Source: a virus
Direction: 5' to 3' (one strand)
Virus record (IMG/VR): IMGVR_UViG_3300032286_000710
Location: 62,001-126,000 of that record
DNA length: 64,000 bases
The first letter of the stretch is position 1. The number at the start of each line of letters is the position of its first letter. The notes beneath the pieces were generated by a model. The model did no database searches. It was not told the origin of the DNA and saw nothing but the letters and a program-made list of their open reading frames with translations. The position numbers were made by a program, and so were the translations under genes. This document shows, in pieces, positions 43,832 through 52,385 of the stretch.

Positions 43832-45627
43832 TCATATGTCCCCATTATACCATATTCGCCTTCGTATCTATTCAATAATACCAGCGGATTACCATCTGAA
43901 CCTTTGTCTACGGGGAATAATTTAACATATCCAGACGGACTGTATGTTATTTTTGATATAAGGGTTTTATTCATAGTAACACCATAGCTATTGCCAATTG
44001 CGTCGGAATGCATTAAACCACTCGCTAAACTACCATAATAATAATTGCCCAATATGTCAGTACACTCTGCGTAATCGCCAGTTTCATCTTCTGGAACTAT
44101 TCCGCATATATATGTACTCTCTTCAACACCATTTAAAAAACACCTGACTACTAATGACAAATCAATATTAGAATCAATCAAACCATTAACTACTTCTACT
44201 GGATTAATTGGAATTTTATTCCAATATGAGTATGATGCTAGCCAACTTAAATTGGCTGATGATGATTTAGATGCTACTTGTCTAATTACTTTATTTTCTG
44301 AATTATAAATCAATCTTTGCTTTGGTGTATCAGTAAATCTATGTGAACTATTTATTAGTGATGTTTTAACGGTTCCTAAGTATCTTGCTAAAGGATATCC
44401 ATATCCACCAGAGGGAGAACAATAAACACCCTTAATTTTAGAAATTGGATAAATTCTATATGAATTACCAGAATTTGGAACATATGACCCACCATCTTCG
44501 GTATATATATCTGTTTCATGCCCGAACCATCTTTTAGTATAAAATTTTAGTTTGCTATTTTCAATATAACCAAATACATCATGTATATTATCTGACTGTG
44601 GGGTAAAGGGTGACTGTTCCAAACTTGATGAGTTAGTAACTAAAACTCCGCTTCCAGAAACGCCATCAGAAAAATCAATAGTAGACCAAATAATTTTTCC
44701 AGACTGTATAGATGGCAATGAGATGTAACTTCCATTATGTGGAGTAAAATATAACTGTGTACCAGATCCATCAAAAACGGACTGTGTGCTACTTAAAGAC
44801 AGTCTTCCGTCATTTATACTTGCATTACCTATTTCTAAACTTTTTAAGTATACGCTAGATAAATCTGGTATATCTTCTACTGTTAATGGTCTAAAAACTG
44901 GATAGTTGGGACTACATGGTGGTGAACAGCCACTGGGAGGACCGGCAAAAAATGTTCCAGCATTTTGTTTTTTAAATAGTATATTTTGATTAACAACGCC
45001 ACTTAGCTGTATTACAGAAGCAGAGTTAACATCAGTCTGGTTCATCTCAAAATGAGTTAATTGAGTTCCACCAACGTAGGATGATAATCCGTTATTACCG
45101 GACGGAAAAAATACTCCACTGTTACCAACAACAAAACCAGAAGCTTTAATATTAGAAGATGAGCTTGAACCACCAACATCTATTGATGCTGTAGGATTAT
45201 TTTTATTAATACCAATACGCCCGTTACCAGAATCTACTGTGAACTTATTACTGTATGATAAAGCATTAGAAGAATTCCAAAATGCTAAACCGCTACTTTG
45301 TGGAACTGGAAACAGACCAGATGTACTAAACACAGCATTATTGGCTGGATAAGTAACATATATCTCTTTTAAGCCCTCGGTAAAGCTTACTAAGTTGTTA
45401 CTATTAGTACTCTTGATAGGAAATCTTTTGATCTGATTATTGGAAGATAAGTATAATCCAGAGCCGATTTCGTAGTTAGTGCCGTCAGTAACAGCATAGA
45501 ACAATTCGCCGCTGTTTGAATATACAGATGAGAATGAAGAAAATCCCTGTACAACTCCACTAAGAGAGAAGTTGCCAGTACCAATAGTATAGGTTCTTTC
45601 TTTTATTCTATCGTATATATTTATCAT
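43825..45627 (-). CDS. Tail fibre protein with virion-attachment N-terminus
   Basis: A 600-residue protein. Residues 1-75 (DRIKERTYTIGTGNFSLSG, VVQGFSSFSSVYSNSGELFY, then YEIGSGLYLSSNNQI) match the conserved N-terminal module of many phage fibre and side-tail proteins (ERVxETTxTxGTGxxxLxG type). PLTVEDIPDLSSVYL near residue 250 is a common fibre motif. The C-terminal third is different, with GLMHSDAIGNSYGVTMNKTL and a final CxxDxxG style YAECTDILGNYYYG. It overlaps the 313-residue fibre gene upstream by 4 bases. Receptor-binding or fibre role is likely; the receptor is unknown. Confidence 0.65.
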   Translation of the reverse strand: MINIYDRIKERTYTIGTGNFSLSGVVQGFSSFSSVYSNSGELFYAVTDGTNYEIGSGLYLSSNNQIKRFPIKSTNSNNLVSFTEGLKEIYVTYPANNAVFSTSGLFPVPQSSGLAFWNSSNALSYSNKFTVDSGNGRIGINKNNPTASIDVGGSSSSSNIKASGFVVGNSGVFFPSGNNGLSSYVGGTQLTHFEMNQTDVNSASVIQLSGVVNQNILFKKQNAGTFFAGPPSGCSPPCSPNYPVFRPLTVEDIPDLSSVYLKSLEIGNASINDGRLSLSSTQSVFDGSGTQLYFTPHNGSYISLPSIQSGKIIWSTIDFSDGVSGSGVLVTNSSSLEQSPFTPQSDNIHDVFGYIENSKLKFYTKRWFGHETDIYTEDGGSYVPNSGNSYRIYPISKIKGVYCSPSGGYGYPLARYLGTVKTSLINSSHRFTDTPKQRLIYNSENKVIRQVASKSSSANLSWLASYSYWNKIPINPVEVVNGLIDSNIDLSLVVRCFLNGVEESTYICGIVPEDETGDYAECTDILGNYYYGSLASGLMHSDAIGNSYGVTMNKTLISKITYSPSGYVKLFPVDKGSDGNPLVLLNRYEGEYGIMGTYEC

Positions 45628-46565
45628 GTTACGGTTACTGTAACGGGTGGACTACCAGAACCACCCGGTTCTGTACCGAATATTACCAAATCATTTAAGT
45701 CTGCATCTACGTATTGACCGCCATCGTCTTGTACGTAGAAAGTTAATTTTCTTAATGAAGTGGCATCATTTCCAGATCTAAATGATAAACCAACTGTATT
45801 AGTTTGAAAATCAGTGCCATTTGTGGATGTGCCTCTAGCATTACTAGATCCAATAGCAGCATAATTATTGTCAGCTAAAATGCCAGAGTGGAATGTGATA
45901 GTAAACTTACCAACTCCATCTTTATTTATACCAGAAACACCAAACGAATCTCTAACGACGGGAAGGCTATTAACTCCACTAGCATCAAAATTGATCCAAG
46001 CTTTTGCAACTCCACGGGCAGAACTCATACGAGATTTATCTTTTAAGAAAGTAAGTGATGTTCCACTACCAACATTAATAATTTCACCGGTAGAACTTAC
46101 ATAACTAAACTGTAAGCCTCTATAACCATTATTGTTTGTTACATCAGCAGAGCCGCTGGAATTAATCCAGTTATTTCTCATACCTAAACTTCCTGTCATA
46201 GCTCTGCTACCATTAGATGTTAGGTATTGAGTATGTGGATCACCAGCACTTAAATCAGCTAAATTATTGTGAGATAAACCTTGTGGGCCGGGATAAGCAA
46301 CATACTGCATCCCACCACCATTAATGAAGTTAATACCAGAACCAACATATAGTGTACCACCATTATTTCCATCTTTTTGAAGTCTTACGTCATTTACAAA
46401 TGGTGTTTCAGAATTGAAATTACCACTAGCCACAATTTGGTTTATAGAATCAACAGTGTCCACAATGCTGTTTCTAACATCGGCGGCTGAAATCATACCA
46501 GCATTGTTATCTGGTATAACGCTACCAACATATGAAATTAAACCACTTTTTGATCTAACAGTCAT
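45624..46565 (-). CDS. Fibre protein with DPHTQYL repeat
   Basis: A 313-residue protein. Residues 1-45 (SKSGLISYVGSVIPDNNAG, ISAADVRNSIVDTVDSINQI) closely resemble the N-terminus of the 1068-residue fibre gene, so both probably dock on the same virion site. Residues about 100-128 contain HNNLADLSAGDPHTQYLTSN then RAMTGSLGM, the well-known tail fibre repeat. The C-terminal region (about 190-300) has VGKFTITFHSGILADNNYAA and reads as a beta-sandwich tip. It sits between neck-type genes rather than at the tail-tip end of the module. Confidence 0.65.
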   Translation of the reverse strand: MTVRSKSGLISYVGSVIPDNNAGMISAADVRNSIVDTVDSINQIVASGNFNSETPFVNDVRLQKDGNNGGTLYVGSGINFINGGGMQYVAYPGPQGLSHNNLADLSAGDPHTQYLTSNGSRAMTGSLGMRNNWINSSGSADVTNNNGYRGLQFSYVSSTGEIINVGSGTSLTFLKDKSRMSSARGVAKAWINFDASGVNSLPVVRDSFGVSGINKDGVGKFTITFHSGILADNNYAAIGSSNARGTSTNGTDFQTNTVGLSFRSGNDATSLRKLTFYVQDDGGQYVDADLNDLVIFGTEPGGSGSPPVTVTVT

Positions 46566-46577
46566 CTTAATCCTCCA

Positions 46578-47096
46578 TTAATATCTGAAATAGCCGCCTC
46601 TAGAATCATAATCACCGTGGGTTCTAACAACGTAGTCACTAGCTGGACTATAGGGGCCAAGAATGGCATGTCCAACTATGCTACCACCAGCACGGTAATC
46701 TAGTAGTAGTTTAGCATATTTATCAGAGAGGTCTTTGTATAAAACTGATAGGGTAGAGGCTACTCCCCTTAAGTCTATAGCAGAGGGTCCATCTTTGATA
46801 GAGATTGCATTTGAAGCTTCGGTCTTTAGTTCACTACCAATTATAATACAAGCAGTTTTTAATGCAGTTAAATTAATAAAAGCATTATCTTTATCCCCAG
46901 CAGTTGGGTCTGGCGAAAGATCACCGTTGGCAATATCTATAAAATAAGAATTAGTAAAATCCGTTTCTATAGTTAGCATTTGTGCGCTAACGAGAATAGA
47001 TGTTTCTATCCTATCATCAGAATATTTGTAATTAGATGGTTCTAGGTCATTGATTAAATGCCTGACCATTAACGGTATCTGGCTTCTCCAAGACAT
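46578..47096 (-). CDS. Head-tail connector / neck protein candidate
   Basis: A 172-residue protein beginning MSWRSQIPLMVRHLINDLEP. The motif DRIETSILVSAQMLTIETDF, then NGDLSPDPTAGDKDNAFINL and LKTACIIIGSELKTEA, is a helical bundle layout like head-completion adaptors that bind under the portal; I have seen close patterns in structural proteins of aquatic phages. AGGSIVGHAILGPYSPASDY near the end is strongly conserved in that group. It has its own candidate promoter (47134-47144). Connector role is inferred. Confidence 0.55.
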   Translation of the reverse strand: MSWRSQIPLMVRHLINDLEPSNYKYSDDRIETSILVSAQMLTIETDFTNSYFIDIANGDLSPDPTAGDKDNAFINLTALKTACIIIGSELKTEASNAISIKDGPSAIDLRGVASTLSVLYKDLSDKYAKLLLDYRAGGSIVGHAILGPYSPASDYVVRTHGDYDSRGGYFRY

Positions 47097-47133
47097 AAAA
47101 AGTCCCCGTTTTTGTTTTTTGGCTTCTCTATGT

Positions 47134-47144
47134 AATATACACCA
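47134..47144 (-). promoter_or_regulatory. Candidate late promoter (GTGTATA motif) for the neck gene
   Basis: Reads TGGTGTATATT on the - strand, 37 bases upstream of the start at 47096 within the 51-base gap. No terminator hairpin is seen between it and the preceding gene. Confidence 0.5.
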
Positions 47145-47147
47145 AAA

Positions 47148-47750
47148 CTAGATAGTATCTAGATCTTCGTCGTTTTCTGGAACCGGCTCATTTGCTAGCA
47201 ATTTGCGGGATTTTTTAATGGCTCGACCCACCAATAACTTACCTAAAGCATCCATAAATGGAAGACCCCTTCTACTAGCCTCTTCACGAAGCCACCCAAC
47301 CACAGTGTCCATATTTTGCTCACACCAATCATTTCCATGCTCATTCATTTCTAGGGCATGACGTTTACATGAGCAACTATCTGTCATTTGAATTCCAACA
47401 CTTTTAATCATTTTAGAAAGAATAGTGCCGGGGTGATTGGGGTGTTCTTCTAAGGTCTTTGGGTAAAGTGAACGTATATATTTGGCAGGGTCATCGCCAA
47501 GCATACTTTCTATCTTTTGTTCAGCCTGAGATTTAGTCCAATCTCCAATTAAATCATAATCTGATCCACTCCAAATAACCATATTGATTGGTAAAGAAAG
47601 CATTTGGACAGAAATGGTCTTTGAAGTTGGATTATCCATAAAGATGAAGTTTAATTGATCAAATTTAACCTCTGGTGGATTAATAATCTTTCCAGAGTTA
47701 TCTGAATATGGTGGGGGGTTAATAGTAATTTGATTTTTTAAAGTAATCAT
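47148..47750 (-). CDS. Cys-motif protein of unknown function
   Basis: A 200-residue protein. The C-terminal half carries HPGTILSKMIKSVGIQMTDS, CSCKRHALEMNEHGNDWCEQ and MDTVVGWLREEASRRGLPFM. This CxC...MNxxG...C arrangement with a following WLREEA helix is shared by unannotated proteins in many phages and some bacteria; the three Cys and a His could bind metal. The N-terminal half has MLSLPINMVIWSGSDYDLIG. A GAAAGGAAA ribosome site lies in the 69-base gap upstream. Function unknown; it separates the adhesin island from the neck genes. Confidence 0.55.
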   Translation of the reverse strand: MITLKNQITINPPPYSDNSGKIINPPEVKFDQLNFIFMDNPTSKTISVQMLSLPINMVIWSGSDYDLIGDWTKSQAEQKIESMLGDDPAKYIRSLYPKTLEEHPNHPGTILSKMIKSVGIQMTDSCSCKRHALEMNEHGNDWCEQNMDTVVGWLREEASRRGLPFMDALGKLLVGRAIKKSRKLLANEPVPENDEDLDTI

Positions 47751-47777
47751 AATTTTCCTTTCATTTTAAAATGTACT

Positions 47778-47794
47778 CTACTATTATATAGTAG
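47778..47794 (-). promoter_or_regulatory. AT-rich palindrome upstream of a Cys-motif gene
   Basis: CTACTAT and ATAGTAG arms flank 3 bases in the 69-base gap before the start at 47750. Read on the - strand it contains TATAAT. It may be an operator, a weak hairpin or a divergent version of the promoter seen in other gaps. Confidence 0.3.
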
Positions 47795-47819
47795 TTAGTA
47801 TCAAGCTCCAAAACACTCA

Positions 47820-50800
47820 TTAACTAGCACAATCACAAGGTGAATTACCAATGTTAGACTGAGTAAAACCATCTAGAGTACAACATCTACATCTACCACC
47901 ATACTGATTGATGCACTCACCGTAAGTAATATCCCAAGTTTCTCCACCGCACCAAAGCTCACAATTGCTGTAAAATCCTTCTGGCGGGTCGCCAGTATAG
48001 TTACATGGAACCCATGAGCGGCCACCAAATACGGGATCTTCGTACCAACCCCGGAACTCTGGTTGGGAAATAGTACCGGCAGTCTTACAGGTTCCATTAC
48101 AGCATATTTCATTTGTAAAACATGTAGAATTACCACAAGGAATCTTGCATATTCTATAAACTCTTCCAGTAGCAGCATCTGTGATAGTAGAACAAACTTG
48201 ACCGGGAGGACAGCAATTACCATCACAACAAGTATAATTAGCTGGACAACAATTACCTTCACAGCATGTTTCCCCAGCCTTACACTTATTTACACACTCA
48301 TTATTTACACATTGCAGACATTTCTCACTATTGCAGCATTGTCCTCCGCAGCAAGGAGCAACTTGCGCACATCTATCTACACAATTACCACTTATGCATT
48401 CTTGACAAGTCGCAGCATTACACGGTGGATCACAAGGAACTGGTGGTGGATCGGGAGTAACTACGGGTATACAACTTCCAGCACTAGGTGGACAACACTG
48501 ACCACCAGTTAAACTCCATCCACATGGACAACAAGTTGGGGCTGAACTAGAACCTCCGACTTTACACAAGTTTGCAGTAGCACACGGGTCTATGGTTGGA
48601 GGGGCAGAAGTTGTTACAGCGGGAGTTGTTGTTACTTGTGATGTTGTAGTAGCTTGTGACGTAGTTGTGGCTGACGGAGTTGTAACAACAATGGGTGTAG
48701 TTGTGGCTTGTGGGGTTGTTGTAACTTGTGAAGTTGTGCTAGTACTAGTGCTTGTTGTGGTACTAGTAGTGGTGCTAGTAGTTGTAGTAACACATTCATA
48801 ATATTCACAATGTCTAGCATCGTATAATTTATTAATTGTGCCATTGCATTCTGTTGGAGGTTGTACCGCTATGCAACTTTTAGGATTACATATCCAATCA
48901 GCAATACAGGTTCCATAAAAGTTCATTATTTTATCTGGAGGAATTACATCATTATTTTGATCATAACATGGGCCAGCTGGTTGATCTGGTTCTTTTGGGC
49001 AATATAAATTAACATTACAATCTATATAAGAATTATCGCAAGTAGAAAATATTCTAAGTTTAACACTTGGTGGATTTCCAACAGATGCTGTTGATGGGAT
49101 AACAATATTAGTAGGATCATTAGATTCTGCCCCTATAGATATCTCATTTGGTCCAGATCCAACTATTGCCCGAACATTAGTATTTGCTGAAATACGAATA
49201 GTAATGTTTGTGTTTGGACTATTTCCACCAATGCCCAATCCGTAATTTCCAGAAGGCGGTGGATCAGGACATGCTAGAGGCGCACAAGTTGTAGTAGCTC
49301 TAGGAGTTGTGGTAACAACTTGTCTGGTAGTTGTGGTAGTTGTATATGGGGGGTTACTTGTTGTACTAGTACTTGTGCTTGTAGAAGTACTAGTAGAAGT
49401 ACTTGTGCTAGTTGTTGTGGAAGTACTTGTACTTGTTGTGGTAGTTGGATTTACTATGTCACATCCCAAACTGTATATACAATGTTTTATACAGAATTGA
49501 TCAAAAAATTCTTCAATCAAACTGCCGCACAGTGGATATGTTGGCGGGCAAAAAGCTGGTCTACAAGTTGTGCTAGTAGATGTAGAAGTACTAGTACCAG
49601 TTGTAGAAGTTCCAGTAGTCGAGGTGCTAGTACTGGTACTGGTAGAAGTGCTTGTGCTAGTTCCTGTTGTAGAAGTACTAGTACTAGTGGAAGTACTTGT
49701 GCTGGTGGTCGTTGGAGCAATTGTTGTCGTTGTGGTTGTTGTAAATGGAATAGTAAAAGTTATTGTATTTGATAAAGTATCTAAAGATATTGGAGTATTT
49801 CCAATTATGATAGTACCAGCTGGAAGATGAGATATAAAATAATCTAAAGCGTTAGATGACACAATTTGAGATGTTGTATTACCGTTAGAATCTTGAGTTA
49901 CAACTAAACATCCAATATTATCTTGATAATCTGTAGTTATTCTAATTATATAAGTGCCATCTGGCAAATTAGTAAAAGTATATGAGGGGTCTGTTGTTAC
50001 AACCGGACTGCTCCAAGTTAATCCACCATCGCTAGATATTTCTATTATATATACTGGTGTTCCACCACCAGTTGTGCCACCGCCGGTTGGTAATTCCCAT
50101 GTAATTGTTCCACTATTAGGACTAGTTGGGGTTACTATAACATTAACAACTGGGCCGATTTGAACAGTATTAATAGTAAAACTATTACTATATCCATTAG
50201 TACCATCAACGCTAGATACTATTCCAGTAATTCTGACTATGTATATTCCATCGGAAAGATCTTTTATAAGTTGACTATTCAATGCTGTTGTTGATATATT
50301 AGTCCAAGTCTGGCCGTTATTATTAGATATATCTACTCTATAAGAAGTACCACCACTAGAATCAAAAACGTCCCAAGTAACTAAAACGTCGTTTATATCG
50401 ACATGTTTAATCTGTATTCCAGTTATTGGGTCTAGTTTTCTGTCTTGTGGGCAAGGAACATCAATATTTTTAGATGATGGAGATAAGCTTATGCTTGGAG
50501 AACCACCACAACAATTTAAATCGTAAGAACAAATACTTTTAATTGATACCAAAAGTTTTTTGTTAAATAGATTGGTTGCGATAGATTTACAATCTTGAAC
50601 TACTATTTTTTCGTCCTGTAATAAACTTATATTTTCAAATCCAAACACTGTATCAGATAAATACTGTTTTATGGAAACCTGTATAGAGTTTGTTAAGCTG
50701 ACTGTAAGTGGGAACTTTTTATCCCAAAATATTTCAAGTCCAGTAATTACAATATTACCATTAATTTTACATTTTTCAGAAGTTGTTATAAATTCTTGAC

Positions 50801-50939
50801 CATTATTTAGAGTACTGTCCTCATTATGAACAAGTTTAAGAATAATCTCACCCTGAGTGTGCAGCACCCTTAAGCCAAGTCCATATTCTGAATACTTGGT
50901 TCCTTTAGGTATTAATATTGATCCGCATGGACAATTCAT
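47820..50939 (-). CDS. Multi-domain adhesin: Fn3-like, mucin-like linkers, Cys-rich C-terminus
   Basis: A 1039-residue protein. Residues about 172-260 and 262-345 look like two fibronectin type III domains (VLVTWDVFDSSGGTSYRVDI and GTITWELPTGGG, each with a DGxYIxRIT strand). Three Thr/Ser blocks follow (about 400-458, 499-552 and 718-779) separating small Cys-containing modules. Residues 786-1037 are extremely Cys-rich, with CCGGQCCNSEKCLQCVNNEC and CCEGNCCPANYTCCDGNCC type repeats recalling granulin-like or knottin modules. The start overlaps the upstream gene by 4 bases. There is no signal peptide, consistent with a virion protein rather than a secreted one. It is likely an extended stalk and tip adhesin. 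Disulfide formation would have to occur outside the host cytoplasm. Confidence 0.65.
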   Translation of the reverse strand: MNCPCGSILIPKGTKYSEYGLGLRVLHTQGEIILKLVHNEDSTLNNGQEFITTSEKCKINGNIVITGLEIFWDKKFPLTVSLTNSIQVSIKQYLSDTVFGFENISLLQDEKIVVQDCKSIATNLFNKKLLVSIKSICSYDLNCCGGSPSISLSPSSKNIDVPCPQDRKLDPITGIQIKHVDINDVLVTWDVFDSSGGTSYRVDISNNNGQTWTNISTTALNSQLIKDLSDGIYIVRITGIVSSVDGTNGYSNSFTINTVQIGPVVNVIVTPTSPNSGTITWELPTGGGTTGGGTPVYIIEISSDGGLTWSSPVVTTDPSYTFTNLPDGTYIIRITTDYQDNIGCLVVTQDSNGNTTSQIVSSNALDYFISHLPAGTIIIGNTPISLDTLSNTITFTIPFTTTTTTTIAPTTTSTSTSTSTSTSTTGTSTSTSTSTSTSTSTTGTSTTGTSTSTSTSTTCRPAFCPPTYPLCGSLIEEFFDQFCIKHCIYSLGCDIVNPTTTTSTSTSTTTSTSTSTSTSTSTSTSTTSNPPYTTTTTTRQVVTTTPRATTTCAPLACPDPPPSGNYGLGIGGNSPNTNITIRISANTNVRAIVGSGPNEISIGAESNDPTNIVIPSTASVGNPPSVKLRIFSTCDNSYIDCNVNLYCPKEPDQPAGPCYDQNNDVIPPDKIMNFYGTCIADWICNPKSCIAVQPPTECNGTINKLYDARHCEYYECVTTTTSTTTSTTTSTSTSTTSQVTTTPQATTTPIVVTTPSATTTSQATTTSQVTTTPAVTTSAPPTIDPCATANLCKVGGSSSAPTCCPCGWSLTGGQCCPPSAGSCIPVVTPDPPPVPCDPPCNAATCQECISGNCVDRCAQVAPCCGGQCCNSEKCLQCVNNECVNKCKAGETCCEGNCCPANYTCCDGNCCPPGQVCSTITDAATGRVYRICKIPCGNSTCFTNEICCNGTCKTAGTISQPEFRGWYEDPVFGGRSWVPCNYTGDPPEGFYSNCELWCGGETWDITYGECINQYGGRCRCCTLDGFTQSNIGNSPCDCAS
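48603..48788 (-). repeat. Thr/Ser/Pro mucin-like block 3
   Basis: Encodes about 62 residues of the adhesin, starting with TTTSTTTSTTTSTST and changing to TTTPQATTTP and SQVTTTP units. It is the most Pro-containing block and lies just before the Cys-rich end. Confidence 0.85.
49287..49445 (-). repeat. Thr/Ser mucin-like block 2
   Basis: Encodes about 53 residues, mainly alternating Thr and Ser, then a TTTTTTRQVVTTTPRATTT section. Codons for both residues are mixed, so the DNA is a degenerate rather than perfect repeat. Confidence 0.88.
49566..49742 (-). repeat. Thr/Ser mucin-like block 1
   Basis: Encodes about 59 residues following the second Fn3-like domain, starting as a Thr run and continuing as alternating Ser/Thr with TTGTST punctuation. 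The same TTGTST unit recurs in the neighbouring 311-residue protein. Confidence 0.9.
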
Positions 50940-51439
50940 ATTGAGTACTTCTTATTATGTTTATTTAAGATATTTATGTATTTTGATGCTGATTCCAAAT
51001 TTTGCTTTGATGTGTGATAAATTATACATTTTTTGACAGAATCTATATATTCCCCTTCTGAGAGAATAGTAACTATATTATTAAAAAAAGCATGTTTAAT
51101 TTGATTGCTTTTGTTAAAATTGTAATCTACAAATAATGCATCGTGAATAAATATTTCAATTGTTTTTTCTTTTACGAGCAAAACTATCCTATCCAATGAA
51201 TATAAAGATTTAAAATTAATATCAAAGTATTCCTTTAAATATCTATACAGTTTTTTAAAATTTGTTATAGATGGATTTATTAATAGATCTATATCTTTAG
51301 TGTGTTCGCATAAGTTATATATTTTTCCAACCTCACTACCAATAAGTACAAAATTAACATCAAAAGAACGTAATGATGATATTACTTCTTCTACAGATAG
51401 AATTAATTTAGTTTTATTTTTGTAAATTTGTGATGACAT
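50936..51439 (-). CDS. Nucleotidyltransferase-fold protein
   Basis: A 167-residue protein between two mucin-like adhesin genes, overlapping one by 1 base and the other by 4. VNFVLIGSEVGKIYNLCEHT followed by KDIDLLINPS (Gly34-Ser35, Asp49, Asp51) is the GS...DxD motif of the Pol-beta-type nucleotidyltransferase superfamily (MNT, DUF6036 and AbiEii-like). LDRIVLLVKEKTIEIFIHDA supplies the third strand where the last Asp is normally found. It is rich in Lys, Ile and Asn, unlike its Thr/Ser-rich neighbours. It could modify a protein or RNA by adding a nucleotide, or act as an antitoxin-like factor. No HEPN partner gene is adjacent. Confidence 0.55.
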   Translation of the reverse strand: MSSQIYKNKTKLILSVEEVISSLRSFDVNFVLIGSEVGKIYNLCEHTKDIDLLINPSITNFKKLYRYLKEYFDINFKSLYSLDRIVLLVKEKTIEIFIHDALFVDYNFNKSNQIKHAFFNNIVTILSEGEYIDSVKKCIIYHTSKQNLESASKYINILNKHNKKYSI

Positions 51440-52374
51440 TAAAATTTAAATATTCCCATATTGAACGAAGAAGCCTGTGGATTTGATGGCGTTACAGGAA
51501 GAAGCAAACAAGCATTTGCGCCACAAACCCATCCAAAATATGGACAACATACCATATAAGACCCATTAGATGAACACTCAGAACTACCGGGGGGACATTC
51601 GCAAACGTTTCCAGAACAACAAGCACCATGACCATTATCAGTATATCCCGGTGGACAATTGGGTGGTGGTGGAGTTGGGGGTGAGGTAGTGGTGGTGCTA
51701 GTACCAGTAGTACTAGTGCCGGTGGTCGAGGTGCTAGTACCAGTAGTAGAAGTTCCAGTAGTTGAAGTGCTAGTACCAGTGGTAGAAGTGCTGGTACTGG
51801 TTGAAGTACCGGTGGTGGAAGTACTGGTGCTGGTTGAAGTGCTGGTGCTAGTACCAGTTGTTGAAGTATTAGTAGTAGAAGTTCCAGTAGTGGAGGTGCT
51901 GGTGCTTGTACTAGTACTTGTGGATGTACTAGTGCTAGTGCTAGTAGTAGTTGTACTACACGGTAAAACATTCACCCCTAAAGAAAAATTAGCACTACTA
52001 AGCACTGATCCTATTAAATTATTAGCAGTTACAGTAACGCTATAACTTCTTTGAGTTGCATTAGTATAATTAAAATATAACCCACTACTACTGATATCAA
52101 AAAAGTTTTTGTCGTTTCCAGATAGATTTAATGAATATGGTTCACATCCAATATTATTGATTAATATAGTAGATATTTTAGTAAATAGATTACTTAACTT
52201 CTTGTACTTAGGAGTAAACTGATAAAGACTATCTTTTTCTGGACATGGAACATTATTCTTTGGCAAGACAAAAAAATCAATATCTTCTGGAGATAATGTG
52301 GTGGTAGTTACCGGTTCTGCATAAGTTAAATATGGTGCTGGCTGTTTGAAGCACGGGTCATTTGGTCTGCCCAT
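51439..52374 (-). CDS. Virion protein with long mucin-like Thr/Ser stalk
   Basis: A 311-residue protein starting at the ATG at 52374, with AAAGGA seven bases upstream and 12 bases after the previous stop; an ATG 11 codons earlier overlaps the preceding gene and lacks a site. Residues about 40-138 form a beta domain (FTPKYKKLSNLFTKISTILI, then SYSVTVTANNLIGSVLSSAN) like a cadherin or Ig-type fold. Residues about 140-231 are almost wholly Thr/Ser/Gly. A Pro run (PPTPPPPNCPPGY) leads to a Cys-rich end with CCSGNVCECPPGSSECSSNG. The layout of fold, mucin-like stalk and Cys-rich tip matches the 1039-residue adhesin downstream. Confidence 0.65.
   Translation of the reverse strand: MGRPNDPCFKQPAPYLTYAEPVTTTTLSPEDIDFFVLPKNNVPCPEKDSLYQFTPKYKKLSNLFTKISTILINNIGCEPYSLNLSGNDKNFFDISSSGLYFNYTNATQRSYSVTVTANNLIGSVLSSANFSLGVNVLPCSTTTTSTSTSTSTSTSTSTSTSTTGTSTTNTSTTGTSTSTSTSTSTSTTGTSTSTSTSTTGTSTSTTGTSTTGTSTSTTGTSTTGTSTTTTSPPTPPPPNCPPGYTDNGHGACCSGNVCECPPGSSECSSNGSYMVCCPYFGWVCGANACLLLPVTPSNPQASSFNMGIFKF
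51682..51957 (-). repeat. Long Thr/Ser mucin-like block
   Basis: Encodes about 92 residues built from alternating Ser/Thr and TTGTST units. Ser is written with AGT, AGC, TCT and TCA, and Thr with several ACN codons, so the protein pattern is kept while the DNA has drifted. The opposite strand therefore shows long but spurious Val/Leu-rich frames. Confidence 0.92.
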
Positions 52375-52385
52375 AGATATATCCT

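Noticed and set aside
49287-51957. CRISPR-like or satellite array
   Set aside because: The repeats are degenerate, in frame and coding, without unique spacers or constant repeat length.
48592-52045. Long + strand frames rich in Val/Leu opposite the Thr/Ser blocks
   Set aside because: They are the complement of the ACN/AGN repeats in real genes, have no ribosome sites and give low-complexity products, so they are shadows.
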